64,000 nucleotides of DNA from Lachnospiraceae bacterium UBA3689 (GCA_002371465.1 DFIU01000015.1:23968-87967); one strand, 5' to 3'; positions 1-7,840 are shown, counted from the first letter of the stretch. Program-made: numbers and translations. Notes: generated from the sequence alone by a model not told the origin.

Positions 1-18
1 GTAGGAGGAATGATCACT

Positions 19-1293
19 ATGGTAACAGCAGTCGTTGGAGTCAACTGGGGAGATGAAGGCAAGGGCAAGATCACGGATATGCTTGCCGATCAGGCGGATA
101 TCGTCATTCGTTTCCAGGGCGGCGCAAATGCGGGTCATACCATCAAGAACCATTATGGCAAGTTTGCGCTTCATACCCTTCCGTCAGGCGTTTTCCATCA
201 GAATATCGTCAATATCATTGGAAATGGCGTCGCTCTTTCCGTCCCCAAGATCGTTGCCGAGCTTAAGGATATTGAAGCTAAGGGCGTTCCGGCTCCCAAG
301 CTCCTCATTTCTGACCGGGCGCAGATCGTTATGAGCTATCATGTCCTCTTTGATACACTCGAAGAGGCTCGTCTGGCAGGAAAATCTTTCGGCTCGACCA
401 AGTCCGGCATCGCTCCGTTTTATTCGGACAAATTCGCCAAGATCGGCATCCAGGTCAGCGAACTTTCCGATATGGACGCCCTCCGGGAGAAGGTCGAAGG
501 AATTCTGGAAAAGAAAAATATCGAGCTGAAGTATCTCTACCACACGGACGAGCTGAAGGTGGACGATATTATGGAGGAGCTGGAAGGGTACAAGAAGGCG
601 CTGGCTCCCTATGTCGCAGATACCTCCGCTTTCCTCTGGCAGGCGAGAAAGGAGGGCAGGAAAGCTCTTCTTGAAGGTCAGTTGGGAACGATGAAAGACC
701 CCGATCATGGCATTTACCCCATGGTTACATCATCCTCGACCCTTGCCGGTTATGGGGCAATCGGCGCCGGTATCCCCCCTTACGATATCCAGAAGATCGT
801 CGCCGTATCAAAGGCCTATTCTTCAGCAGTCGGTGCGGGAGAATTTACATCCGAGATCTTCGGAGACGAAGCGGATGAACTGCGGAGACGCGGCGGAGAC
901 GGCGGAGAGTACGGCGCGACCACGGGGCGTCCCAGAAGAGTAGGCTGGTACGACTGCGTGGCATCCAGTTACGGATGCAGACTGCAGGGGGCGACGGATG
1001 TTGCCCTGACAGTCCTCGACGCCCTCAGCTACCTCGATGAGATTCCGGTCTGTGTCGCTTATGAAATCGACGGCAGGCAGACGACCGATTTCCCGACCAC
1101 GACGGACCTGAAGAAGGCTAAGCCGGTCTGGGAAAAGCTGCCGGGTTGGAAGTGCGATATCCGGGGCATCCGCAAATTTGAGGACCTGCCGGAAGCAGCA
1201 CAGGACTATGTGCGTTTCATTGAACAGCACATCGGCTTCCCCATCACCATGGTTTCAAACGGACCGGCGAGAGAGGATATTATCATCCGGTAA
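19..1293 (+). CDS. purA: Adenylosuccinate synthetase (PurA)
   Basis: PurA joins IMP and aspartate using GTP to make adenylosuccinate, the first committed step to AMP, in the cytosol. The N-terminus carries the family P-loop signature GDEGKGK, and GGANAGHT follows at about residue 37. The GTP- and base-binding features TGRPRRVGW and DCVA lie in the last third. At 424 aa the length is normal. An ATG at position 10 directly abuts the ribosome site GGAGGA (4-9), so the ATG at 19, nine bases downstream, is the more likely start. The gene is the first in the window, so its promoter lies outside. A strong terminator follows at 1356. The other purine gene, purL, lies at the far end of the window and is not in the same operon. 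Confidence 0.97.
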   Translation: MVTAVVGVNWGDEGKGKITDMLADQADIVIRFQGGANAGHTIKNHYGKFALHTLPSGVFHQNIVNIIGNGVALSVPKIVAELKDIEAKGVPAPKLLISDRAQIVMSYHVLFDTLEEARLAGKSFGSTKSGIAPFYSDKFAKIGIQVSELSDMDALREKVEGILEKKNIELKYLYHTDELKVDDIMEELEGYKKALAPYVADTSAFLWQARKEGRKALLEGQLGTMKDPDHGIYPMVTSSSTLAGYGAIGAGIPPYDIQKIVAVSKAYSSAVGAGEFTSEIFGDEADELRRRGGDGGEYGATTGRPRRVGWYDCVASSYGCRLQGATDVALTVLDALSYLDEIPVCVAYEIDGRQTTDFPTTTDLKKAKPVWEKLPGWKCDIRGIRKFEDLPEAAQDYVRFIEQHIGFPITMVSNGPAREDIIIR

Positions 1294-1355
1294 GTACTCT
1301 TTGCCAGGCTGGAAAATCAGACCATCTGATTTGGCTTTAAATGAATGGAATAAGC

Positions 1356-1398
1356 AATCCGGGCAGACACTTGAATCGTGTCCTGCCCGGATTTTTAG
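1356..1398 (+). terminator. Rho-independent terminator after purA
   Basis: A long inverted repeat (AATCCGGGCAG at 1356 pairing with CTGCCCGGATT ending at 1394, extended by ACAC/GTGT) closes on a short loop and is followed by TTT. It ends the purA transcript. Confidence 0.85.
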
Positions 1399-1462
1399 GT
1401 AGGCTGTCAGTAAGAAGGATGGAACAGATAGTCGGTCAATCATTTGCATATGACGTTGTATC

Positions 1463-1771
1463 TTACTTTTGAGATTCCTGATCTTTACTCCTTGAAAGCG
1501 GAAGGGGGGAATCTTGTGAACCCTGCTGTTTCTGATCCGGATGTGCTTTCTGATCCCCATCCATGTCAGGCGTCTGAACCGGCCTGACGACCCGGGCGAC
1601 CAGCTGAAAGGCGTAGAGAAAGACCGGCACGATGATGGTGCAGGCAAGCGCTCCGCGAAAGAGCGCCATCGTATTGGGACTTTTGCCAAAGGCAAAGACG
1701 AATGTGAGGACGTACATACTTAAAATCAGGATGATGCCGATGACAGCGAGGATTCTCTTTATCTTTTTCAT
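1463..1771 (-). CDS. Small two-helix membrane protein, function unknown
   Basis: The product is 102 aa. I do not recognise a family. Two hydrophobic segments are visible, at about residues 7-28 and 40-60, followed by a hydrophilic tail rich in Gln, Asp, Ser and Lys, so it is probably a small inner-membrane protein with a cytosolic tail. The start is supported by a GGGAGA ribosome site about nine bases upstream on the minus strand. A TATAAT box (complement of 1810-1815) lies upstream in the right orientation, although no good -35 is seen. It is convergent with purA and divergent from the SEC-C gene. The upstream tract (1834-2036) is a degenerate repeat region. Confidence 0.6.
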   Translation of the reverse strand: MKKIKRILAVIGIILILSMYVLTFVFAFGKSPNTMALFRGALACTIIVPVFLYAFQLVARVVRPVQTPDMDGDQKAHPDQKQQGSQDSPLPLSRSKDQESQK

Positions 1772-1833
1772 AGCGGTCAGTCTCCCTTACTTTTGATGAG
1801 TTGGGAAGATTATACCATATTTTTTGTGTCCTA

Positions 1834-2036
1834 TTGACTTGAGAGCATACTTGAAGCTTGGAGTTGCTGGGCTCCTGTTGGTTTGGAGGGCATTCTTTGA
1901 ACTTGTACTTGCCATTTCTTTTATAACTTGTGGAATATCCCTTGGGCTTAGGATTGCCGGCATATTTTTGACTTGGGGTCATTCCTTATGCTTGGGCTTC
2001 CGCGTGATCCATGGGACTTCTGCTTGCCGTTGTCAA
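1834..2036. repeat. Degenerate short-repeat tract (AAG...ATGCC type)
   Basis: Read on the minus strand, this tract is a run of loosely related units of about 20-26 bp that begin with AAG and end with CC or GCC. Examples are AAGTCAAAAATATGCC, AAGTTCAAAGAATGCC, AAGTTATAAAAGAAATGGC and AAGCTTCAAGTATGC. It has no ribosome site and an unconvincing reading frame, so I read it as non-coding. It resembles the repeat tracts at 2767-2870 and 39940-40320. Confidence 0.5.
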
Positions 2037-2156
2037 AAATCACTGGCTGTGCTACCATAAGGGAACGTTCCGGTGCGAAATAAGATGTTTGACCGGCGAA
2101 TTAGGAAAGAAGATTTGTCCCGCGGCAAGTCTTTGGTATTGGTAAAGGAGATAGAG

Positions 2157-2741
2157 ATGGCTCAGGCAAATGAGATCCTCGCTGAGGAATTAAGTGTCGA
2201 TAAGGATTCTCTTCTGGGGCAGTGGAGAAACACGGCTTACAACCAGAATGCAGATCAGAAGTGGCTGGAGAAATTCTGGTCCGATTATTTTCAGATTGAG
2301 AAAAATATCTATGCCCAGCTGCTGACGAATCCGGACGAAGTTGTCAAGGGAACGGTCAAGGAATTGGCGGGCAGGTTCAACGTGGATATTTCCGTTATGG
2401 TCGGCTTCCTCGACGGGATCAATGATTCTTTGATCGAGAAGAATCCGATCGAGACGATGACCGAGGATACAGAAGTGAACCTGGGCTTTGACAAGACCCG
2501 TCTCTATCAGAACATGGTAGATGCCAAGGCGGACTGGCTCTATGGACTGCCGGAATGGGATGCCATTTTCGACAAGGAGACTCAGCACAAGCTCTATCTG
2601 GAGCAGAAGAAGGCTGGAACAGTTATCAAGCCGAAGAAGATCGGCAGAAATGATCCCTGCCCCTGTGGGTCCGGCAAGAAATATAAAAAGTGCCACGGTC
2701 TGCCGGGCATGCCGCCGCTTGAAGGATATTACGCAAATTAA
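2157..2741 (+). CDS. SEC-C motif protein
   Basis: The product is 194 aa. The last about 30 residues contain the zinc-binding SEC-C motif (NDPCPCGSGKKYKKCHG), the metal site also found at the SecA C-terminus. The rest is a helical domain whose function I do not recognise. Many stand-alone SEC-C proteins are uncharacterised, and some are linked to nucleic-acid or ribosome-associated roles. An open frame extends upstream to 2073, but the ATG at 2157 is preceded by AAAGGAGAT at a spacing of about seven bases and gives the better start. The gene stands alone: a degenerate repeat tract and then the infC promoter follow. Helicase or translocase activity is excluded because there are no other SecA domains. 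Confidence 0.75.
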   Translation: MAQANEILAEELSVDKDSLLGQWRNTAYNQNADQKWLEKFWSDYFQIEKNIYAQLLTNPDEVVKGTVKELAGRFNVDISVMVGFLDGINDSLIEKNPIETMTEDTEVNLGFDKTRLYQNMVDAKADWLYGLPEWDAIFDKETQHKLYLEQKKAGTVIKPKKIGRNDPCPCGSGKKYKKCHGLPGMPPLEGYYAN

Positions 2742-2766
2742 GATAGGCTTTTTAAGCCTGATTTCC

Positions 2767-2870
2767 GGATTGCCTTTTGAGCTTGCAATAAGCGAACCGG
2801 TAAGACGGTTTGCTTTAAGCTTGCTTCCCAGGGCAGCTTTCAGCCCCTGTAATAAGTGAATCTGTAAGGC
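2767..2870. repeat. Degenerate direct repeats downstream of the SEC-C gene
   Basis: Two related pairs alternate here. GCAATAAGCGAACCGGTAAG (2785) recurs as GTAATAAGTGAATCTGTAAG (2849), 64 bp apart. GGATTGCCTTTTGAGCTTGC (2767) recurs as GGTTTGCTTTAAGCTTGC (2807), 40 bp apart. The tract is non-coding and similar in style to the tracts at 1834 and 39940. Confidence 0.5.
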
Positions 2871-2969
2871 TAGGCTCTGTATATTTGATTGGATGAAAGA
2901 CTCAATTTTTCCGTGTAAGAAAGTTTTGTATGAAGGCGTAAGTTTTTGAAAGGAGAGCATAAGTTTTTA

Positions 2970-2998
2970 TTGACATGACCGGCCGGGACTGGTAATAT
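2970..2998 (+). promoter_or_regulatory. Sigma-A promoter of infC-rpmI-rplT
   Basis: TTGACA and TAATAT are separated by exactly 17 bp. Transcription would start near 3005, giving an untranslated leader of about 250 nt before infC. Confidence 0.85.
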
Positions 2999-3004
2999 TC
3001 TATT

Positions 3005-3183
3005 TGTTGTAAAAACAAGCAGAGTGTCCACTCTCACCCAGGCACAAGTAAGTGACCCGTGGTTGATATCAACAGCTTTTCTTATCAAAGAGAAGATCAG
3101 AGTTATCTTTGATTGGACTTTAAGAAAAGAGCTGAGCTTATTTGATGATGAGCGGACAGTCTGAAAGGGCTGTCCGTTTTTTA
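3005..3183 (+). promoter_or_regulatory. L20-type leader (attenuator) ahead of infC
   Basis: The leader contains a self-complementary block around AGAGTGTCCACTCTCACC and a GGTTGATATCAACAG palindrome, and it ends in an intrinsic terminator. This arrangement matches the ribosomal protein L20 leader known before infC-rpmI-rplT in Firmicutes, where L20 binding to the RNA promotes premature termination. I identify it from position and remembered sequence features, not from a covariance search. Confidence 0.65.
3153..3183 (+). terminator. Attenuator terminator of the infC leader
   Basis: CGGACAG (3153) pairs with CTGTCCG (3170-3176) and is followed by six T residues. It lies between promoter and gene, as expected for regulated premature termination. 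Confidence 0.8.
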
Positions 3184-3253
3184 TCGGATAGAGAGCTGGT
3201 CCTTGTCAGGAACATTTGACTTTGTCGAGGTTAGTCTTTGAGGAGGTAGAAAG

Positions 3254-3760
3254 ATTAGCGATTTATTTATTAACGAGCAGATTCGCGACCGCGAGGTTCG
3301 TCTGGTCGGCGCGGATGGTGAACAGCTGGGCATTATGTCCGCACGCGAGGCACAGCTGAAGGCAGACGAAGCCGGACTTGATCTGGTGAAGATTGCGCCC
3401 AAGGCAAAGCCGCCGGTATGCAAGATTATTAACTACAATAAGTTTAAATATGAGCAGACCCGCAAAGCCAAGGAAGCGCGCAGGAAGCAGAAGACCATGG
3501 ATATCAAGGAAGTGCGGATGTCACCGAACATCGACACCAACGATTTGAATACCAAGGTTTCCGCCGCTCGTAAGTTTATCGAGAAGGGAAATAAGGTTAA
3601 GGTCAGCATCCGTTTCCGCGGACGTGAGATGGCGCATACCGCAGCCAGCCGCCCGATGATGATGGATTTTGCTGAAAAACTTTCCGATATCGCTGTTATC
3701 GACAAGCCTCCGAAGATGGAAGGTCGTTTCATGACCATGTTCCTGGCTCAGAAGAAGTAA
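3254..3760 (+). CDS. infC: Translation initiation factor IF-3
   Basis: IF-3 binds the 30S subunit, prevents premature subunit joining and checks the start codon and initiator tRNA. The frame encodes a full 168-aa IF-3 that begins ISDLFINEQIRDREVRL and continues through the linker and C-terminal domain (KVSIRFRGREM). The first in-frame ATG (3335) would remove the conserved N-terminal strand. An ATT codon at 3254 sits seven bases after AGGAGG (3241-3246). This AUU start is the well-known device by which IF-3 regulates its own synthesis in E. coli, and it fits here exactly. The gene is first in the operon with rpmI and rplT, behind an L20-type attenuator. Confidence 0.95.
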   Translation: MSDLFINEQIRDREVRLVGADGEQLGIMSAREAQLKADEAGLDLVKIAPKAKPPVCKIINYNKFKYEQTRKAKEARRKQKTMDIKEVRMSPNIDTNDLNTKVSAARKFIEKGNKVKVSIRFRGREMAHTAASRPMMMDFAEKLSDIAVIDKPPKMEGRFMTMFLAQKK

Positions 3761-3780
3761 GCAGAGAGGAGATTTTGATT

Positions 3781-3978
3781 ATGCCAAAGATGAAGACCAA
3801 GAGAGCAGCTGCTAAGCGTTTCCACGTAACAGGCAGCGGCAAACTCAAGAGAATGAAAGCGTTCAAGAGCCATATCCTGACTAAGAAGTCACGCAAGACC
3901 AAGAGAAACCTGCGCAAGGCTGCCATTGCGGATCAGACCAATGCAAAGGTAATGAAGAAGATTTTACCCTACATGTGA
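3781..3978 (+). CDS. rpmI: 50S ribosomal protein L35
   Basis: L35 is a small, very basic protein of the large subunit. The 65-aa product starts PKMKTKRAAAKRF and has the family's HILTKKSRKTKRNLR segment, so it is of normal length. The frame can be opened by a TTG at 3775, but the ATG at 3781 is correctly spaced from the AGAGGAGA ribosome site and yields the usual N-terminus. It lies 20 bp after infC and 22 bp before rplT, the standard conserved order, and shares their leader-controlled transcript. Confidence 0.97.
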   Translation: MPKMKTKRAAAKRFHVTGSGKLKRMKAFKSHILTKKSRKTKRNLRKAAIADQTNAKVMKKILPYM

Positions 3979-4000
3979 TTCTTAGAGGAGGATTTGAGAA

Positions 4001-4357
4001 ATGGCAAGAATTAAAGGTGGTTTAAACCACAGAAAGAAAGCAAACCGCGTCCTGAAACTCGCTAAGGGTTACTACGGCGCAAGATCCAGGCAGTATAGAG
4101 TTGCAAAACAGTCCGTTATGCGGGCTCTGGCTTCCGCTTATGCAGGCCGTAAGCAGAGAAAGAGAGATTTCAGAAAGCTCTGGATCGCTCGTATCAATGC
4201 GGCAGCTCGTCTGAACGGAATGAACTACAGCAATTTCATGCATGGTCTGAAGCTGGCGAACGTCGACATCAACCGTAAGGTTCTGGCTGACATCGCAGTC
4301 AATGATCCGGATGGGTTCAAGTCCTTAGTGGAACTTGCTCAGAGCAAAATTGCTTAA
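4001..4357 (+). CDS. rplT: 50S ribosomal protein L20
   Basis: L20 binds 23S rRNA early in 50S assembly and in Firmicutes also represses its own operon by binding the leader RNA. The 118-aa product is the usual length, with the basic N-terminus (GLNHRKKANRVLKLAKGYYG) and the folded C-terminal RNA-binding part ending in DPDGFKSLVELA. It has a clear AGAGGAGGA ribosome site. It is the last gene of infC-rpmI-rplT and is followed by a terminator at 4370. Confidence 0.97.
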   Translation: MARIKGGLNHRKKANRVLKLAKGYYGARSRQYRVAKQSVMRALASAYAGRKQRKRDFRKLWIARINAAARLNGMNYSNFMHGLKLANVDINRKVLADIAVNDPDGFKSLVELAQSKIA

Positions 4358-4369
4358 GAAAAATGATTA

Positions 4370-4407
4370 AGCGGCGGCTGGTGCTTCGGCATCGGCCGCT
4401 CTTCTTA
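4370..4407 (+). terminator. Terminator after rplT
   Basis: AGCGGC and GGCTGGTGC pair across a TTCG tetraloop with GCATC and GGCCGCT; the stem is followed by a T-rich stretch. It separates the ribosomal protein operon from rarA. Confidence 0.75.
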
Positions 4408-4444
4408 TATTTATCTTTAAAAATCAGATCAGACAGGGAGGAAC

Positions 4445-5797
4445 ATGATGGCGAAAAAGTCCGAATCCGACGGAACGATGAACCTCTTTGATTATATGAC
4501 GGAGCAATCCCGTACCCGGGAATCTCCCCTTGCCTCCCGGATGCGGCCCCGCACGCTGGAGGGGGTTGCCGGTCAGCAGCACATCATCGGCAGGGGCAAG
4601 CTGCTCTACCGCGCCATCAAGGCGGATAAATTAAGTTCGGTCATTTTCTACGGACCTCCGGGAACGGGCAAGACGACCCTGGCACGGGTGATTGCCAATA
4701 CGACAAATGCCAATTTCAGGCAGCTCAACGCGACGACCTCCGGCAAGAAGGATATGGAAGAGGTCATTGCCTTTGCCAAGCAGCAGCTGGGGGGCTACGG
4801 AAAACGGACCATCCTCTTTATCGATGAGATTCACCGCTTCAACAAATCCCAGCAGGACTATCTCTTACCCTATGTGGAGGACGGAACGGTCATCTTGATC
4901 GGGGCGACGACGGAAAATCCCTATTTTGAGGTAAACTCCGCTCTGCTTTCCAGGTCGACCATCTTTGAGCTAAAGCCCCTGTCCAAGGCGGACATCGCTT
5001 CCCTTTTGGATCGCGCCATGAAGGACCCGGACCGGGGACTGGGCAGCTACCGGGCGGAATTGTTGCCGGAGGCAAGGGATTTTCTGGCGGATGTGGCAGG
5101 CGGGGACGCCAGGTCTGCTCTAAACGCTCTGGAACTGGCGGTCATGACAACTGACCGGGATGCAGATGGAAAGATGACCATTGATCTTGAAACGGCGCAG
5201 GACTGCATCCAGAAGAGAGCCGTCCACTATGACAAGGATGGAGACCAGCACTACGACACGATCTCTGCCTTTATCAAGAGTATGCGGGGGTCCGATCCCG
5301 ACGCGGCAACCTACTATCTGGCGAAAATGCTGCTGGCGGGGGAAGATATCAAATTCATTTCCCGCAGAATCATGATCTGCGCCGCCGAAGACGTGGGCCT
5401 GGCAGATCCCCAGGCGATCGTCGTTGCGACTTCCTGCGCTCAGGCTGTGGAGCGGGTCGGGATGCCGGAAGCCCAGATTATCCTGGCGGAAGCCGCTAAC
5501 TATGTGGCGACTGCCCCCAAGAGCAATGCCAGCTGCAACGCCATTTTCGCCGCGGAGCGATCCGTCAGGGAAGTTAAGACGACCGTCCCGGTTCATTTGC
5601 AGGATGCCCACTATGCCTCCCACGAAGATCTGGGTCACGGCGTCGGCTATCGCTACGCCCACGATTATCCCAACCACTGGGTCGACCAGCAGTACCTGCC
5701 GGATGAGATAAAGGACGCCCGCTTCTATGAGCCGACCGATATCGGGCATGAAGCTGAAATTAGGGGTCATTTTGACCGCGTGAAGGGGCACCACTAA
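4445..5797 (+). CDS. rarA: Replication-associated recombination protein A (RarA/MgsA, AAA+ ATPase)
   Basis: RarA is a clamp-loader-like AAA+ ATPase acting at stalled replication forks. The 450-aa product shows Walker A (GPPGTGKT, near residue 67), Walker B (FIDEIHRF), sensor I (GATTEN) and the family C-terminal oligomerisation domain ending with the HYASHEDLGHGVGYRYAHDYP region. Length and domain order are normal. Two adjacent ATGs (4445, 4448) follow the ribosome site AGGGAGGA. It is a single-gene unit between two terminators. A RuvB assignment is excluded because the C-terminal winged helix is absent. Confidence 0.95.
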   Translation: MMAKKSESDGTMNLFDYMTEQSRTRESPLASRMRPRTLEGVAGQQHIIGRGKLLYRAIKADKLSSVIFYGPPGTGKTTLARVIANTTNANFRQLNATTSGKKDMEEVIAFAKQQLGGYGKRTILFIDEIHRFNKSQQDYLLPYVEDGTVILIGATTENPYFEVNSALLSRSTIFELKPLSKADIASLLDRAMKDPDRGLGSYRAELLPEARDFLADVAGGDARSALNALELAVMTTDRDADGKMTIDLETAQDCIQKRAVHYDKDGDQHYDTISAFIKSMRGSDPDAATYYLAKMLLAGEDIKFISRRIMICAAEDVGLADPQAIVVATSCAQAVERVGMPEAQIILAEAANYVATAPKSNASCNAIFAAERSVREVKTTVPVHLQDAHYASHEDLGHGVGYRYAHDYPNHWVDQQYLPDEIKDARFYEPTDIGHEAEIRGHFDRVKGHH

Positions 5798-5858
5798 GGG
5801 AAGAATCTCCACTGAATAGTAGGGGGAGTCATACTAATAAAGTGAATTAGAGAAAAGA

Positions 5859-5893
5859 GGGGATGCTTCGGCCAAAAAGCATCCCCTTGTCTA
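5859..5893. terminator. Terminator between rarA and the DUF4364 gene
   Basis: GGGGATGCTT (5859-5868) pairs with AAGCATCCCC (5877-5886). T-rich DNA follows on the plus side and A-to-T runs on the minus side, so it can serve both convergent genes. Confidence 0.8.
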
Positions 5894-5921
5894 TTTGAAA
5901 TGAAAAAAGAGTTGAGGTGGC

Positions 5922-6434
5922 TTAGAGCAGGGTATTCATGACCTGCATATAGATTTCCTGGCTCTTGTCCGGCCAGCGGGAGCAGACCCGGTCCGCCTCC
6001 TCCTCGGTTGTGACATTGATGGTCAGGTCGATGACCTTTTCTTTTCCCTCCGACACGATACAGTGGACGGCGTAGGTCCCATCCTCATTTAATTCATAGT
6101 CCGCCAGCGTACAGCTCTCGGACCGAAGCTCAAAGGCATTTTTCTTCAAATACTCGTCGATATCCTTTTTGATCGCAAAGGAAATCTCCGAACTGAAGTA
6201 TTCCAGCGTCTTTTCTCCGTCCAGTGTGGACTGATACTGGGAGGTGTTGCGGATCTTTTCGACCGTAATCAGTTTGGCGTCGAGCAGATCGTTGATGGCT
6301 TCCTGAACATGAAAATAGTCGGTGTAGTCCTGACCGATGATAAAATCGGTCAGCTGCGTGTTGGAAAGCGGAAAATTCACTTTTCGCAGCATATATAAAA
6401 TGATCAGTTTATAGAGTGTAAGTCCCTCTGCCAT
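5922..6434 (-). CDS. DUF4364 family protein (winged-helix-like regulator)
   Basis: The 170-aa product matches my memory of the DUF4364 family of Clostridia: a start of the type MAEGLTLYKLIILYMLRKV, a winged-helix-like N-terminal half (QLTDFIIGQDYTDYFHVQEA) and an acidic C-terminal half. Function is unknown; a transcriptional role is inferred from the winged-helix appearance. An upstream ATG (6467) is possible, but GAGGAG lies ten bases before the ATG at 6434, which gives the family's usual start. The gene has its own promoter (complement of 6527-6555), and a perfect 17-bp palindrome sits in its leader, suggesting self-regulation. Confidence 0.8.
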   Translation of the reverse strand: MAEGLTLYKLIILYMLRKVNFPLSNTQLTDFIIGQDYTDYFHVQEAINDLLDAKLITVEKIRNTSQYQSTLDGEKTLEYFSSEISFAIKKDIDEYLKKNAFELRSESCTLADYELNEDGTYAVHCIVSEGKEKVIDLTINVTTEEEADRVCSRWPDKSQEIYMQVMNTLL

Positions 6435-6498
6435 TTCGGTCTGTCTCCTCGCTAAAGGTCCTGCCATCCTCGGGACAGGATCAAAACATTCTCATAAA

Positions 6499-6515
6499 GA
6501 AGGCGGTCCGCCTTC
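6499..6515. promoter_or_regulatory. Perfect palindrome in the leader of the DUF4364 gene
   Basis: Two 8-bp arms, GAAGGCGG and CCGCCTTC, flank a single base. The site lies just downstream of the predicted transcription start and upstream of the start codon. It may be an operator or an RNA hairpin. Confidence 0.5.
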
Positions 6516-6526
6516 GCAATAGTACA

Positions 6527-6555
6527 AATATAGCATGATGTGGGTTTTTCGACAA
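6527..6555 (-). promoter_or_regulatory. Promoter of the DUF4364 gene
   Basis: On the minus strand TTGTCG and TATATT are separated by 17 bp. The whole 6468-6936 gap holds only this promoter, the palindrome and the plus-strand promoter at 6807; I see no gene in it. Confidence 0.7.
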
Positions 6556-6806
6556 GGTGGACTCGCTGGACTTGAAAAAGTACAAGAAAAGCAAAAGAAT
6601 TTCACTTTTCAACGAGAGAAAGTGCTATAATATGCATTTGCGTGCATAAATATGCAGGCGATCGGAAGTGTAAATCAGCTTTATCGGGGCAGAGGCATTT
6701 TCATCAAAGTGTTGGTTAGGCGCGGGATTTGGGGAGTCTTTTTAAGCTGCTTATGGAGATCGGTTTATGAGCGGAAGGATTGGCACTCGGATCGAATGAA
6801 AGTACA

Positions 6807-6835
6807 TTGACTTTAGTACTGTGAAATGCTAAAAT
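6807..6835 (+). promoter_or_regulatory. Promoter of the amino-acid ABC transporter operon
   Basis: TTGACT and TAAAAT are separated by 17 bp, giving a leader of about 95 nt before the binding-protein gene. No riboswitch or T-box core is recognisable in that leader. Confidence 0.75.
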
Positions 6836-6936
6836 TCTGAATTGATAAAGTTGTACACAAACCGGTATACAGTTGATCGAAAAGCGGCTGATTTGAAATC
6901 TGCCGCTTGAGATAAAACAGGGTTTAGGAGGAAGGT

Positions 6937-7782
6937 ATGATGAAGATGACAAAGGTTGCGGCACTTTTTCTGGCAGGTGCAATGACAGTATCGCTGGCTG
7001 CCTGTGGTGGATCAAAGGATGGGGCAGCTGCGGCGGGTCAGGCGGCAGAGGCGGCCGCTTCGGCTGCTGCTTCAGCAGGTCAGACACTCGAGGATATTAA
7101 GAAGAGCGGCAAGATCACCATGGTGACAAATGCGGAGTTTGAGCCGTTTGAATACAAGGACCACGACCAGGTCGTTGGAATCGACGCGGATATTGCCAAG
7201 GAGATCGCGGATAAGCTGGGCGTTAAGCTGGAAATCACGGATATCGCCTTTGACGCCTGCGTACCGTCTCTTACGACCGGTAAGGCAGACTTCTGTGCGG
7301 CAGGAATGACGGTCACTCCGGACCGGCAGAAAAATGTGGATTTCACGGATCCTTATTATAACGCGTCTCAGGCTATCATCGTCCGCAAGGACAGCAAGAT
7401 CAAGTCGAGAGAAGATCTCAACGGCAAAGTCGTCGGTGTTCAGCAGGGAACGACCGGTGACATCTACTGCACTAATGAGGACGGCAAGTCTGAGGTTAAG
7501 GTAAAGGAAGTCAAGCGTTACCCCAAGGGCATGGATGCGGTTGCAGATATGATGGGCGGCAGAATTGACGCCGTTGTCATTGACAATTTCCCGGCTGACA
7601 AGTATGTCTCCAAGAACGCGGATAAGATCCAGAAGCTGGACGAGGCCCTGACGGAGGAGGAATATGCGATTGCGGTTCCCAAGAACTCTGAACTGAAGGC
7701 TACCATCAATGAAGTCATCAAGGATCTGAACGACAGCGGAAAGATGGATGAGATCGTCGGCAAGTACATCACGGCTGATTGA
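6937..7782 (+). CDS. Amino-acid ABC transporter substrate-binding lipoprotein
   Basis: This is a family 3 solute-binding protein (281 aa) that captures an amino acid outside the membrane and hands it to the permease encoded next. It has a signal peptide with a lipobox (LAACGG), so it is a lipid-anchored lipoprotein, then an Ala/Gly linker and the two-lobed domain. The family's ligand-contacting Arg is visible in AGMTVTPDRQKNVDF, and the hinge region reads GKVVGVQQGTTGD. Exact substrate (polar amino acid, glutamine, cystine or arginine) cannot be read from sequence. The start ATG follows TAGGAGGAAGG. A stem-loop in the gap to the permease may raise the binding protein relative to the membrane parts. 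Confidence 0.93.
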   Translation: MMKMTKVAALFLAGAMTVSLAACGGSKDGAAAAGQAAEAAASAAASAGQTLEDIKKSGKITMVTNAEFEPFEYKDHDQVVGIDADIAKEIADKLGVKLEITDIAFDACVPSLTTGKADFCAAGMTVTPDRQKNVDFTDPYYNASQAIIVRKDSKIKSREDLNGKVVGVQQGTTGDIYCTNEDGKSEVKVKEVKRYPKGMDAVADMMGGRIDAVVIDNFPADKYVSKNADKIQKLDEALTEEEYAIAVPKNSELKATINEVIKDLNDSGKMDEIVGKYITAD

Positions 7783-7812
7783 TCATTGATCGGATTTTAC
7801 ATAAGACAGGTC

Positions 7813-7840
7813 AACATGCAGCTTGCAAAGGCTGCATGTT
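7813..7840 (+). promoter_or_regulatory. Intercistronic stem-loop between binding protein and permease
   Basis: AACATGCAGC (7813-7822) pairs perfectly with GCTGCATGTT (7831-7840). Few T residues follow, so it is more likely an mRNA-stabilising or partial-termination hairpin than a full terminator. Confidence 0.6.

Noticed and set aside
1566..1982. 138-aa open frame on the minus strand
   Set aside because: It overlaps the small membrane-protein gene and its upstream region, and its sequence is that of the degenerate repeats. There is no ribosome site at its ATG.
2190..2960. 256-aa open frame on the minus strand
   Set aside because: It is antisense to the SEC-C gene and runs into the repeat tract; no family resemblance and no ribosome site.
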